Notes under the pieces: generated by a model
Seen by the model: the letters and a program-made list of their open reading frames with translations, nothing else
What the model was told of the DNA's origin: nothing
Database searches by the model: none
NCBI GenBank assembly: GCA_000231825.2
Contig: AFXF02001781.1
Span: forward strand, 124,001-188,000
Direction: 5' to 3'
DNA: 64,000 nucleotides
Source: Tetrahymena elliotti 4EA
Lineage: Eukaryota; Ciliophora; Oligohymenophorea; Hymenostomatida; Tetrahymenidae
Program-made: the position numbers and the translations under genes
Part shown: piece after piece, positions 12,044 through 24,600 of the stretch
Numbering within the stretch: position 1 is the stretch's first letter
Layout: each line of letters begins with the position of its first letter

Positions 12044-14598
12044 TTTAGCTTATGATTTTATTTAATATTTTATGGATTTACTCATGTCAAATTATTGATG
12101 AAATTAATTGAATATTAAGGATGAATCTGAATTTAATAAAATTGCTTTTTAATTGTAAAAAATCATTTTAGCTTTCAAAAAATCAGATATTAAAATGAAT
12201 TAAAAAATATTTAAATAGAAAGAAAATGTCTATTTAACTGTTTTATGTGCCTTCATTTTATTTCTTACTTTATTTTATTCAGATAATATCCAAATTAATG
12301 ATATATCTTTACTTTTAAAATCTTTGCAATTAAACCTACGTTTGTATTACTTTTAATTTTCAATTCTACTAAATCAATCTTTATACAATAATACTTATTT
12401 TTCGAAATTTCTAACTAATTCATTTAAGATGGAAATTGAAGGATTAAATATTATTTTTTTTGTAATATTTACTCAATAAAATTATTATTTAATTCATTCA
12501 ATTTATTTAATAATAAAATTATTATTTATCTCCAATTTAATTAAAACTTAAAATTTAAAAATTAATTTATTTTTTCAGAAATAAATTTAAAATTACATGT
12601 GGAAATTAAATATTTTTTTTATTCAATAATAAAATTATTAATAATTCTTTTAGTTTAATCAATAAATAGTAAAATTATTTTTATGAAATAAAAATAATTA
12701 AAACTTAAACTTGAAAAATATTTTAAAAATTAATTTATTTTTTTCAGATATTTAATTTTTGACTGAAAAAAAGAAATAAAATAAAAAATTAATTAATTTA
12801 AATCATTTTATAATTAATCAAATAAAATTAATTGAAATATAAAAAAAATTTTAATTTTTCTATTTTGTCTTAATTGTTGATTTAAAAGCACTTGATTCAA
12901 TTTTAGAAACCTTTAATTGAATATTAAATTAATAATAAAAAGGATTCAAAAAAAATGTGAGAATTTATTTAATTTTTGAAAAATTCTATTCTGGGATTTA
13001 ATAATTCAAAATTTTTAAATTCTGAATATTTAATTTTGAACATGAAAGATAATTGTTTATTTTAATCTATGTATTTTTTTTTTGTCAAAAGATAAGTTAT
13101 AATATTTTTAAATAAACTACTTTATCTATATTTCTTACAGATTTAGAAACCTTGAAACATAATTTATATAGAATAAATTGTAACCTAAAAAGATAGCACA
13201 ATTTGATCAAATGATAAAATATTTTGGTTTTAAGTTAATTATCAGGGGTATTTAATAGCGTTTTTGTATTATTTTTATAATTGTACAATTGAATAATACT
13301 TCAGAACCACATTTAAGTAATATTTTCTTTCATTTATTAGTATTTATTAAATTACCTATGAGCTTAACTTATATATTTTTAATTTTAATTTAAAAAATGT
13401 CTTTAAAGTAATCAGTAAGGTATTTATAGTATGAGAAAAATGGTAGTTATCCTTAATTTTGTGTCTAAACCAGCTAGGAAACGAAAAATTTAGGAATAGA
13501 TTAATTATTTTTAAAAACGTTGAATGAAAATATAATTTGATCATCATATAGAAAAATTGATTTAAATAAATTAAACAAACCCTTAATTAGATGCTTTGAT
13601 AAATACATCTATATTAATTTTTTCTATTTAAATTATCAACATTCTATTTGAATTAGATGTTTTTCGAATAGATTTAACAGAATTGTAAAATATTATTCTA
13701 ACATAACTGCTACCAAATACTAACAATACTGTTAGGTGAAAGAAAGAATATATTTTATTCTAATAGAATTACTAGTAGTTTACCCGATGAAAAACTTTCA
13801 GTATGCCAGGTTAAAATTCTTATAATTTAGGACAAAGTTAAAAGATGTCCAGTTTAGAGATAGCATGCAAAAGTATATCAGATAAGAGGTATAAAAAATT
13901 AGAACAAATTGGCTAAGAATAAATTTAACTAATATAAAAAATTTGATGCTAAAAATTATAGACAAATTGATAGTAAATTCCCTTCTACTGCTTTGATTTT
14001 TGATATACCCCGATCTTAATCTAAAATTTTTTGCTACACTCGAAGGATTTAATTATAATAATTGAGATAGACCAATTTCTGATTATTTTTTATTTATCAG
14101 CCTCTTAAGTTATTTTTTGAATAAATGATTAATTCCTATTAATACAATTATCCATTCTACATAATTTTACATTTTATTAGCTCTCTATTAAGAGGACTTC
14201 TTCAGTTCTCAAATGGAAAAAGCTAATTTGCTAATATTTTATATTGGAGGGAATAGAGTTGAATTTTGAACCATTTATTAACTTCATTTATTTTTAAATT
14301 ATTAAAAGTTATTTGATTGGATGATAACAAGGAGATTCACATCAAATTATGATTGAAAAAGCATAAAAATAACAAATGATGTAGTTTCTATTTATTTATT
14401 TACGCACTTTTAATAGAAGTGAAAAAATTTAAATTCATCAATACATTAAATATACAATCAAATAGTGAGGACACCAATATTAAATTCTTGCTTTCCAACT
14501 TTTTGTAAAAAAATTAATTAATCAAAACAATTAAAAAATAATCAAACTAATAAAAAAGCAAAACTCATTGAAATATTAATACAAGAAAACTCATTAAA
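12044..14598. other. 2.5-kb spacer, no gene seen
   Basis: AT-rich with long homopolymer runs. A block at about 13680-14250 is slightly less AT-rich and has open frames, but with TGA as the only stop, open frames are expected by chance. No splice-supported gene could be built. Confidence 0.45.
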
Positions 14599-14928
14599 AT
14601 GGAATTGGAACTTGAATTCGATTGCTTCGTTGAAGGAGGTGACTCTAGAAACAGAAGATTTAAATGCTTGAACTTCAAAAAAAGAGAAAATGAAAAGGAA
14701 AAGCAAGAAAGAGAATTAAAGAAACTCTAAAGAGAAGAACAAAGAAAAGCTGCCTAAGTTACCCTTATTAAAGCTTAACCTGAGCCTGCTAAGCCCTCTA
14801 AGAACATCATTAGCAGCCGTATGTCTAAAGAAGAAAAAAATAAAATATATGAAGAAGATATGATGGTTAACAAACCTAAGGACAAACAACACAAGCACAA
14901 ATGCTTTTCGAGTAGCCACAAAATTTGA
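14599..14928 (+). CDS. Small highly charged unknown protein, 109 aa
   Basis: Single exon, ATG 14599, TGA 14926. The N-terminus is acidic (MELELEFDCFVEGGDS). A central helix-forming stretch of alternating K, E, R and Q (about residues 25-50) is followed by a proline/alanine/lysine linker and a lysine/histidine-rich tail with a late cysteine. The codons are richer in AAG, AAC, ATC and GCC than the spacers, which supports a real and expressed gene. No known domain is recognised. It may bind nucleic acid, judging only from charge. Confidence 0.7.
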
Positions 14929-16065
14929 AGAATAACATAAAGAATGAACCAAAAATTAGAGAAGAGTTTAAATCAAACAAAAATAAAGAAAGTACTCTAT
15001 TAGTATATCATGAATAATATATTACCAAAGAAATTATTAATCAAAATTCCTCTGTTTAATAAATCAAATTTTACAAATTATCTAATTGATAATTAGAATC
15101 TAATTAATTAATAATAATCAATCAGACTTTTTCTGAAAGCTCTCTCTCATTCTTCAAATTGTTTATTCTACTGATACAATAATCTCACAAACTCTTAATT
15201 CTTAGACAAGTGAATTAGAATTAAAGCTATTCAAAAACATTTCAAATTTTGTATATAAATAATAACCCAATATACCCTAATTTATTCTAACAAAATCTTA
15301 TCTATCTACCTATATACATTTTGCAATCTTCTATATATATATATATAAATGTTTTAGATATTAATCATTCTAAACAAAAATAAATTTAAAACATCCTTTC
15401 ATGATTCTAATTCATTTTATTTATTTCTTTTTTCATTCATAATAATTATCAAATTTCATTTCATTTCACAAATTTAATTTTCTATTACTTTTAAGGACAA
15501 ATAATTACTTTTATAATAAAATCAATACAAAATTATTGATCTTATTATTAATTTACCTTTACCAAATTATATTTTCATAGTAAACAATATGACTTGGATT
15601 TAAGCAAAAATCTAAAAATAAAATAATTTTAATTGAAAATAAAAAAATTCCAATGAAACACTTTAGCAGTTTTAATTGAATAAATTTTGGCGGAAATTTT
15701 TCATTTTTTAATTCTGTTATCATTATATTTCTTCATATTGTATTTGAATAAGAAATGATCCTACCATTAACTCTGATGCAAAAATCAAAAGTAAAATAAA
15801 TCAAATCTCTAAAATATTTATAAATTATGAAACAATGTAATTCGTATTTTAAAATTTTTAAAATTTTAATTTTTTTTAAAAATAATATTTTAAGGATTAA
15901 ATCTTAATAGATTTGTATAAAGTGATTTGGAAAGAATACATATAAATATGTTAATTAATTTGTTATGTTCTTTATGGTGAAAAAGTAAACTCTATAATTG
16001 ATTATTTAGAATTTATTTCATATTTTAAATTAATAAAAAACTTGATAATATTTCTAAAAGTTAGG
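14929..16065. other. Spacer with a short TA run
   Basis: AT-rich spacer. A (TA)8 dinucleotide run lies at 15332-15347. No gene or RNA is recognised. Confidence 0.5.
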
Positions 16066-17182
16066 ATGCAGTAAAATACAAAGCAAATCAATAAAGATGA
16101 AATCAAGCATTTTTTATTAGATGAGAATATTTAAGTAAAAAATTTGATTCTCTCTGAAGCAGAATCTTAAGGCAAAACTAAAATTTCATTTTATATTTAT
16201 AATTCAATAGATTACACCATAGTTCATCAGTAAAAACTACAGTTTTAGTGAAAAAGATACATAAAAGTAATTACATTAGATTTCTTTCTACCTATCATTC
16301 ACCTCAAATAATTTTTAGTTTATGGCATGTTAGTTTAAAAATAAATAATAAAAATAGTACTTTACTAGAACTCTTGAGAGAAAACTTTGACTCTTTATCA
16401 GTTATTTATTAACTTCAGTTCTTCAGACCAAGATTGCCAAATATTACTTAGATCATGAAAGAAGAAAAACTTTATAGTAATATTTTTAATGCAATAATTA
16501 TTAGAGTTAGAGAATTTGAAATAGTTATTAAAATTATTGAACTTAAAATAGAAAAATAAATATTTTATGATTTATAATATTAAAAAAACTAAATTAGCTT
16601 ACCTATGTGCTGAAGACGCTTTAAAAGATATATGCAGCATAAAAATTTAATGCCTCAAAAAAAGATATAATTAATAACCTCCTAAATAGTAAATATCAAT
16701 TTAAAAATAGTTATTATTAGGACTATATAAAAAAATTTAAATACTATTAAGATATAGTTTTTTGTTAAATAACATAAAAAATGAATAGGTACTCAATAGA
16801 AGATTTAGCAAATTTAATGAAAGGACATAACATATTTAAAGTAAAGGCATAACCATAGTAAAGTTAAAGTGTAAATGGATCATAGTCATAATAAAGCAAG
16901 AAAAAGAAACCTGAAAATCATGAAGAAATTTCTAAAAGCGAGTTAAATAACTCTTAAAAATTAATATCTGAGTATTTGTCTGTTGAAAAATCAGATAAAA
17001 GCAAATAATAAGACTCATAATCATAAAATAGTACACCCTAATAAAAGAATTTAAATTAATAGCAATAAAAAATCAAAATTGTAAAAGCTCCTACAACAAA
17101 ATAAAATTAATAGTAAAAGGTGTAATAACCTATTGATTTTGATTAGGATTCAGATTGTATGATAATTGAGCATCCCTTTTGA
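16066..17182 (+). CDS. Unknown protein with basic middle and acidic hydrophobic tail, about 311-317 aa
   Basis: Three exons: 16066-16229, 16319 to either 16523 or 16505, and 16598-17182. Intron 1 (89 bp) is well supported by frame. Intron 2 has a GTT-type donor whose exact place is uncertain, but both options keep phase. The N-terminal half looks globular and beta-rich, then helical (LTYVLKTLQKIYAAQKFNAS). A lysine/glutamine/serine-rich linker follows, and the protein ends in SDCMIIEHPF. The acidic residues next to MII resemble a SUMO-interacting motif, which is an inference. No family could be named. Its nearest neighbour downstream is a replication factor gene on the same strand, but the 1.1-kb spacer argues against any operon-like link. 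Confidence 0.7.
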
Positions 17183-18279
17183 TAAAAATAATTTAATTAA
17201 CCAAGCTAAAATGTAAATCAGCAAAATAATACTATTTATTTATAACTTAAATTCTCCTCTATTTATTCCACTTACAGTAATGAAGTTTTTTTTAAACTAA
17301 TGAAATTGTAATTAAATCTAATTTCATTTATATTTTATAAATAACTGTTCTTTGATTTAAATTTATTCAATTTCTAATCATATCATGGGTGAATTTAATT
17401 TTCCAAAATAAAAATAATTTTTAAAAAAAGCAAGCTCAAAATATGAGGAAAAGTAATCACAAAATTCTTATAATTTTGAATTTAATAATCATAAACATAA
17501 AGAAATTTTATAAACAAATTATTATTATTTCTAAAAGAAAAACAATGAAATATGTATTCATCCAATTTTGTTTGATCTTATTGAAACAGAGACAAAATAT
17601 TAAGGAAAAATGAGATTCCTAAAATATAATTAAAATTTTAGGCTATTGTTAATAAAGATTTGCAAGTAAATTTAACAAATAAAAATTTTTTAATATAATT
17701 ATATTGAATTGGGAATATTTTAATAAGGATTTTTAACATAAGAAAAGTATTTCTAAATTAAGTTTAGTCAGAATGAATAAAGAATCAATTATTTAAAAAC
17801 AAAAAAGTAAAATTTAAATAAAGGATTTCTATTTTAATATCAAATTAATTTAATTCTTTAAATTAGGGAAACCTCTTTAATAAAAATTAATATTTTTTAG
17901 TTTTTTTTAAAGGACTCATTATAAATTTGATTTTTATTTTAAACTTTCAAGAGATATTTGCTTGGATGATTAATTATAAATTCATTTTTAATCTATTATT
18001 AAATTATAAATACAGAAACTTTTTTGTTAATTCTAACTAACTCTTAATCTTTGTTAAGTCATGCTCTATAATTTTTAATTTTAAATATTACGTATGTTTT
18101 TAATTTTACGCGCAAAATTTGATAAAAGTTAATAATATCAAGATAATCTTAGTAAATTTTAATGTTTTTTTTGCTTGGAGCTAAGGATAGAATATATTAA
18201 TATCTTTTAATTATCAAAAAATATTTAATAAACATTTACACTAAAAAGTAAAAAAGGAAAATAAAATCTTTGAATAGAA
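17183..18279. other. Spacer upstream of RFC2
   Basis: AT-rich; no convincing gene. The final 300 bases presumably include the RFC2 promoter. Confidence 0.5.
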
Positions 18280-19509
18280 ATGGCAAGTAAAGAAATATGG
18301 CTTGAAAAGTACTTTTTTAGCATTAATTATATAGAAAATGAAAGCATTATCAATTAAAAATTAAAATTGAATAGCAGTTAAATTATAACATCTTAATCAT
18401 TTTAGGTATCGTCCTCGTACACTTGATGAAGTTTAAGGTAATGAAGATGCTTTGATTAAGTTAAGAACTATAGCAGAAGAAGGAAATGTTCCTAATATGA
18501 TCTTGGTTGGTCCTCCTGGTATAGGTAAAACTAGTTCTGTGCTTTGTTTGGCTAGAACCTTATTAAGAGATGTATTTGATTCTTGTGCACTTGAAATGAA
18601 TGCTTCTGATGAAAGAGGTATTGATGTAGTCAGAGAAAAAATAAAGAGTTTTGCATAAAAAAAGGTTAATTTAAAGCCTGGCCTTCATAAAATAATTATT
18701 CTTGATGAAGCTGACTCCTTGACTGAAGGAGCTTAACAAGTAATGATGATTTTTTTGTTTTTTATTTTCCCTCTCTTTTTTATATTTTGAAGAATTATGC
18801 GCGAAACCTAAAATCTTAAACAAAAAGGGCTGCAAGAATATTTATTATATGGATTTTATAGATGTTATTTAATATTTTTTAATTTACTTTATTATAGGCT
18901 TTAAGAATGATTATTAGTGATTTCGCTGATACAACTAGATTCGTTTTAAGTTGTAATGATAGTTCAAAATTAATTGATGCAATTTAAAGTAGATGCTCTA
19001 TTTTAAGATTTACTAAGTTAACTGATGAACAAGTATTAAGAAGACTTGAAGAAATTGTAGAAAAGGAAAATATTAACATAGATAAGGGTGGTAAAGAAGC
19101 TTTACTTTTTACATGTGAAGGAGATATGAGATAAGCAATTAATAATTTATAAGCTACTCACACAGCTTTTAAGCTTGTTAATAAAGAAAATGTTTTAAAG
19201 GTTTGTGATGTTCCTAATGTTGAAATTCTTCAATAAGTCTTAGCAGAATGTGTTAATGGAAATTTCCATGCAGCTTAAAAGAAGCTTTACCCACTTTGGG
19301 AAGAAGGATATACTGCTTATGATTTAGTCAATAATTTATATAAACTTATTCAAACTCAAGATATGTGTAAATAGCTTCAATATGAGTTTATGAGAGAAAT
19401 GGCTTTCCTTAAGATGAAGGTTCTTGAAGGTTTGCCAACATTCTTATAAATTTCTGGATATCTTGCTAAAGTATCTTCTATTGCAAATGCCCAAAAACAA
19501 AATAAATGA
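18280..19509 (+). CDS. RFC2: Replication factor C small subunit RFC2 (yeast Rfc4 type)
   Basis: A subunit of the clamp loader that opens and loads PCNA on primed DNA in an ATP-dependent way. Exons are 18280-18308, 18406-18739 and 18898-19509; 324 residues, close to the family norm. Visible motifs include the N-terminal [15 protein letters not shown], Walker [10 protein letters not shown] (about residue 46), the RFC box [15 protein letters not shown], Walker [17 protein letters not shown] (about 108) and the arginine-finger SRC motif [10 protein letters not shown] (about 151). The C-terminal collar helices are present. GNEDALIKL and [15 protein letters not shown] match the Rfc4/RFC2 subgroup rather than RFC3, RFC4 or RFC5. 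The glutamine of IQSRC is encoded by TAA at 18985, which is direct evidence for the ciliate code. The first coding exon is only 29 bases. Confidence 0.95.
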
Positions 19510-19851
19510 ATGAATAAATTAATCTTTTTCTCTTCAAGCAGAACATTTTTTTAAATTAACCATAATATTGTTAAATGGTAAATACTACTCATTACCTTTG
19601 TACTATATTGTATATATTTATTTAGTAATTGTACAATATAAAAGGTTGTGAAAAGCAATTTATTGATATTATTTACTCAAAATATTTTAACTTAATATTC
19701 TTTCAAAGCATAAAATAATTATAAAAATTATAATTATAAGCTGTATCTTTGTTTATTTTATTTATATGAAAAGATAGAATATTTTTTGATAGAAAGTTTT
19801 TAAATTAAATAAATTACTATTAAATAATAATATTAATAAGTATTAATAATT
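19510..19851. other. Short spacer between RFC2 and the deaminase-like gene
   Basis: AT-rich; no features recognised. Confidence 0.5.
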
Positions 19852-20862
19852 ATGAGCAATATCGATTTAGAATTTATTAAAAAAGCTCCAAAAATTGAAC
19901 TGCATGCTCATTTAAATGGATGTGTTAGAAAAGAAACTCTTTAGTAATTTGCTTTAGAAAAAAATTTGTAATTAGATTTTACATGTTTTGATCGTAAAGA
20001 CAATGATGGATAATTTCATGTTTTCGGAATTATTTCTCAAACAATAAAAACTTTATCAGATTTTAGAAGAATTACACAAGAGATGCTTGAAGATTTCAAA
20101 TAATAAAATGTCATTTATTTAGAGATCAGAACAACTCCAAAAGAATGCGAAAATGGAACTTTTACTATGGAAGACTATGTCACAAATATTTTATAGATAA
20201 TCAAAGAACATAATGAGTAAAAAGATTAGACATTGTAAGCTAGATTGCTACTTAGCATAGATAGAGGAAGATCTTAGGAGCATGCTTAGAAAGTTTTGAA
20301 TTTAATGATTAAAATATATAAAGAATCACCTTATGTTGTTGGTTTAGATTTTAGTGGAAATCCTGAAAAAAATTCTTTTTAAGATTTTGTAAAGTATTTT
20401 TAGTAATGCAAAGAATAAGGAATTAAAATGACATTCCATGCTGGTGTTATTGATGGATAAAAAGTTATAGATGAAACATTAGAAATGGTTGAATTTTAAC
20501 CAGATAGGGTTGGCCATTTTAATTTCTTTGATAAATAATTGTATGATAGAATACTTCTAAAAAAAATTCCTATTGAACTATGTCCAACAAGCAACTTTTT
20601 TACAAAATGTTTAAAAGATATGTCAGAGCACCACTTTAAAGATTTCTTTTATCAAGGTCATCTAGTCAGTTTAAGCACAGATGATACAGGTGTTTTTGAT
20701 ACTAATTCAACTTTAGAGCATGAAAAAATAATAAAAACTTTCAATTTAAATTTAGACTAATTTAAATAGCTTCTTATAAATGCATCAAATATGATTTTTG
20801 ATACATAATTAAAAGAAGATTTACAACAAAAGATTAATTTACACTTTTAAGGACATCTATGA
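19852..20862 (+). CDS. Adenosine deaminase-like protein (ADAL/MAPDA family), altered active site
   Basis: Single exon, 336 residues, the usual length of ADAL proteins, which deaminate N6-methyl-AMP. The metal-binding HAHLNG motif is at residues 18-23, HAG at 196-198, RVGH at 219-222, and STDDTGVF with the two aspartates at 277-278. The spacing and the C-terminal part (LKKIPIELCPTSN, EHHFKDFF, TDDTGVF) are ADAL-like rather than classical ADA. The catalytic glutamate that follows HAG (or HxS in ADAL) is valine here (V199), and the usual glycine after the catalytic histidine is phenylalanine. The metal site therefore looks intact, while proton transfer should be impaired unless another residue substitutes. 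It could be a divergent enzyme or a non-catalytic paralogue. The frame is fully open, so this is not a decayed gene. Confidence 0.88.
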
Positions 20863-21693
20863 ATTTCTAATATTGGTTTTTCTGATGTTAAGATTTTAAA
20901 AATGTTTCTATTGAGTTGTTTTTAATTCTTCAATATGTTTTAAATTAAAAATAACTCTTTGAATTATCAAATTTTATGTAATTATTTAGTTTTGATGATT
21001 AAAATAAATATACTAATGGATTTTTTAAAGTTTATTAGCTTATTGTTTATTGATCCATTTTTTTAAAATATTTAAATCATTCAAAACATCTTTAAACTTT
21101 AAACTTTTGATATTTCTTATTTTGATTATTTTCTCTTTTCATCATGAATTTTTAAATAAATTTACAAGCCCTTAAAAATTTATTGCAAAAATTTAATTTT
21201 AAGTAATGATTTTAACTAAAATTAATTATTTATAAATTACCTTTAATTCTACAAAAATTACATTAATAGATACAGAATATTAAAGAAAAAGAATAAATAA
21301 ATGATTATACAAAATTGAAAAATTTGTATCAATTTACTCTTATATAATCTTAAATCAATTATTCAAAGCTAATATTTGATTGATAATCGAATGATGCCAT
21401 ATCCCTAGTTTATTAAAAACATCATATTAAAGTTATCAAATTGAAAATTTGATGCAATTAACTTTAAAATATTTTTTAGATCTTAAATGTTAATGATGTT
21501 TATTTTAAATAATTTAAACTTGTTTTTTTAAAGGTTATTCTGATAGTAATTGATTGATTTAATCATATTTAATTACTACCAACTTTAAGTTATTTTAAAT
21601 TGAATGAATATTTTTTAATTAAGAATAAATCAAAGTAGAATCTAATTTTTTTCTTTTCAAATCTGTAAATTATATTTAAATTTTAAAAATATA
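20863..21693. other. Spacer upstream of the giant IQ-motif gene
   Basis: AT-rich; no gene, RNA or repeat recognised. Confidence 0.5.
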
Positions 21694-24600
21694 ATGAACT
21701 CTATTATTCAAGAATATCTGTCATAAAGTGTCAGTGATGATTATGACGTTTATGATAATCAAAACACTTTTAATCATAATGTAGATGAAAATATGGAATC
21801 TAAGAAATCATAAACTAATTTAAGAGTTATAAAATTTTAAAAGATAATAAACCCTCTAATTCATTAAAAAGATGATATTAATAAATAATAAACTATAATT
21901 ATTAAATCGAAATCTCCTAATTCTGTTAGACTGAGGATAACTAATGAAGCATAAGCAATTAACACAAACTTATTAGAAATAAATAGGTAAAAAATTCATA
22001 GAAGCTCAACTAAAACTGCACAAAAAATAGAGAATCTTAATCAAGCATATTCTACATAATTAAGTAGAAAATAGAGTTTTATCAATAATAAGCAAAGACC
22101 CATCTTTCCAAATGAAAAAAAGGTTAAGAGTAGGCCTTAATCTCCTGTCAGTAAACTTAATTTGACTAGCCCAGACTTTCCATTATTTGAAGGAATAAAC
22201 TAAATGAAAGAAAAATATCTTGAAAAAGATTGGGAAGAATGTTGTAGAATTTTGAATAGACGTAAGAAATATTTTTAATGTAAGTTTGTATGAAAATAAA
22301 AACAATTTTATATTTTAAAAAGTGGTTGATGAAATACTTAAAAACAAGTAAAATTCAGTCAATTTGTATAAAGTTAGACTTACTATGGTGGTCAATAAAC
22401 TTATTGAATTTCTATCTATCTTAGATGATCCTTTATATTTAAATTTAAAGCTTGAAATAGCTACCTATGCAATGGAGAGTATTTTTTTTGTAAATTCAGA
22501 GTAAATATTATAAATTATCTAAAGCTAGTAAATAGTAGACTAGCAGCATAAATTATCAGCATCTAAATATGGATTTTACCCTGATTTAATTATTTAACTA
22601 TTAAATTTAAAATCATGTATCTTAAAAAGAATGAAGTATTTATAAGAATCTTTGACCTATTCAAAGTTCTCTTTAGAATTGATAAATTACTTTAAAGTTA
22701 CTTAAGAGAAGCACATTACATTACTCAATTTGTGTGAGCTATATGCAGAACAGAAAAAGTAGATTAGTTTTATCTTATTGATTGATTTTTTTATTTAAAA
22801 TTAAAGATATTTTTATTTAGTAAATCAAAAAAAACTGAATTATTTTAAAAGTTTTTAAGAAGCAATTCAATATGGAAAGGAGTGCATTTAAGAGTGTGAG
22901 AATTTAGTAAAATCTATTGAAGAAAACTAAGAAAAGAATACTAAATCCTTGGAATCTGAACCAAGTTAGCTTTAAGATGTTATAAAAGTATAGTGTATTT
23001 GCTTATTTAATATGGGGATTATAGCATAAAATCAATAAAATTATAAATTATCTCTTGATCATCTAAAAAAATCTTTTGAGCAAATAGAATAATTCAATTT
23101 AACTCTTGAGCTTTAAAATATTTATTTTGATTTTAAAAATAAATATTTAGAAACAAAAGAAGTATTATCAATTTATTACATTTAGTATATTTTATAATTA
23201 TTGTTTTTTCAAATAGAAAATTTTGGATTTGGAGAGAACAAATAAAATGTTTAATGTTTAATTTTAGTCTTCTTAGCTTTCACCTATTTCACCTTTAGTT
23301 TCATTTGTACAATCTAATTAAAATTTTTTTTATAAACACTTTGTATATGAAAGCTAAAATATTTCTGGCAGTTCAAGTCTTGGTATTAAAAGTATACTAA
23401 AATAGTCTAATAATCAAGATTAAAATATTAAAGAAAACAAAGACATACTGGAGTAACAGACTGTGTAATTTGTTAAGTTTAACTAAAAAAATATTTAAAC
23501 ATAAGTAAAATCACCTAATTCTACTGTAAGAATTATAGAAAGGAAAACATCAGGCATAAGATTTTAATCTCCTTAAAGATAATTGTTAAATATCAGTTTT
23601 TAAAAATTGAGTCCTAATTCTTTATCACCTCCAAAAAATAAGATTAATTCTTTTAAACTAACTGAAAATAAATCACCATAAACTACAGCATTTGACACTG
23701 TTTAACAAGTTTCAATAATTTAGGAAAGCAGTAAAAAAAACGGTTCAGATTTAGAGCAGTCAATATAAATTGCTTATCCTGATACATAAAAGCAATAAAA
23801 TGAATAGAAGAATAAAATTTTATTAGCAACAAATATACCTAAGTTTAAATAATCACCCTAAAGAGATTAAATTGAAAAGAATTTAGCAGCAAAAGTTAAA
23901 AATACTTTGAAAGTTTTAGATCAAGAGCTTAAAGTGAAAAGGGCAGATAGTATAAAGAACAAAATAGAGATATTCCCAAATCACATTGTCAAAGATAGTA
24001 AATAACACATATAATTTTAAGCAAAACAAAAATTACCTTCAAGATTTTCTTAAAAGAGCAGCCCAATAAGGCAAACAAATTTAGACAGGTTGTTAAACAA
24101 TCATATTCAAAGCTAGTCTAAAGTAAATTATAAAAAAATATTTAGATAAAAGGATTATAACATTTTTTGGTTTTAATAGGAAGATAATCGAAGTTTCAAA
24201 CTAAGCTAACTTAAATTTGAAAATGATTTGGAAACTATTAAGATTAATTTGAGTTGGTCAAGTAACTCTGATTGCGATGAAAGAGAATATAATAAGGATA
24301 ATCAAATAATAGGAAAAAGGGAAAACTTTTTGCTAGATATTGACAAAAGAGAGAGATTATAATTTTTATATGTGATCAGCTAAGAAATTGAAGAAAAAGA
24401 GTTTTAAAAATGGCAAGCTGAATAATAAGAAAAGGAAAAATAAAGTTAGCTTGATGAAATAAAAAAGAAAATAAAAGCTAGATAGATAGTCAGAAATGTA
24501 TTTTGGCTAAAATCTAAACTGGCTGAAAATAACTTAAAAAGATTAATTATGGAGAGAAAGAAATTAAAGCAAGAACAAATTTAGAAAAATTTTTTCTATT

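Noticed and set aside
13887..13913. A frame reading RYKKLEQIG, like the start of a protein kinase (KYxKLExIGxG)
   Set aside because: No glycine loop, lysine motif or any later kinase motif follows in any frame. With TGA as the only stop, open frames are common by chance.
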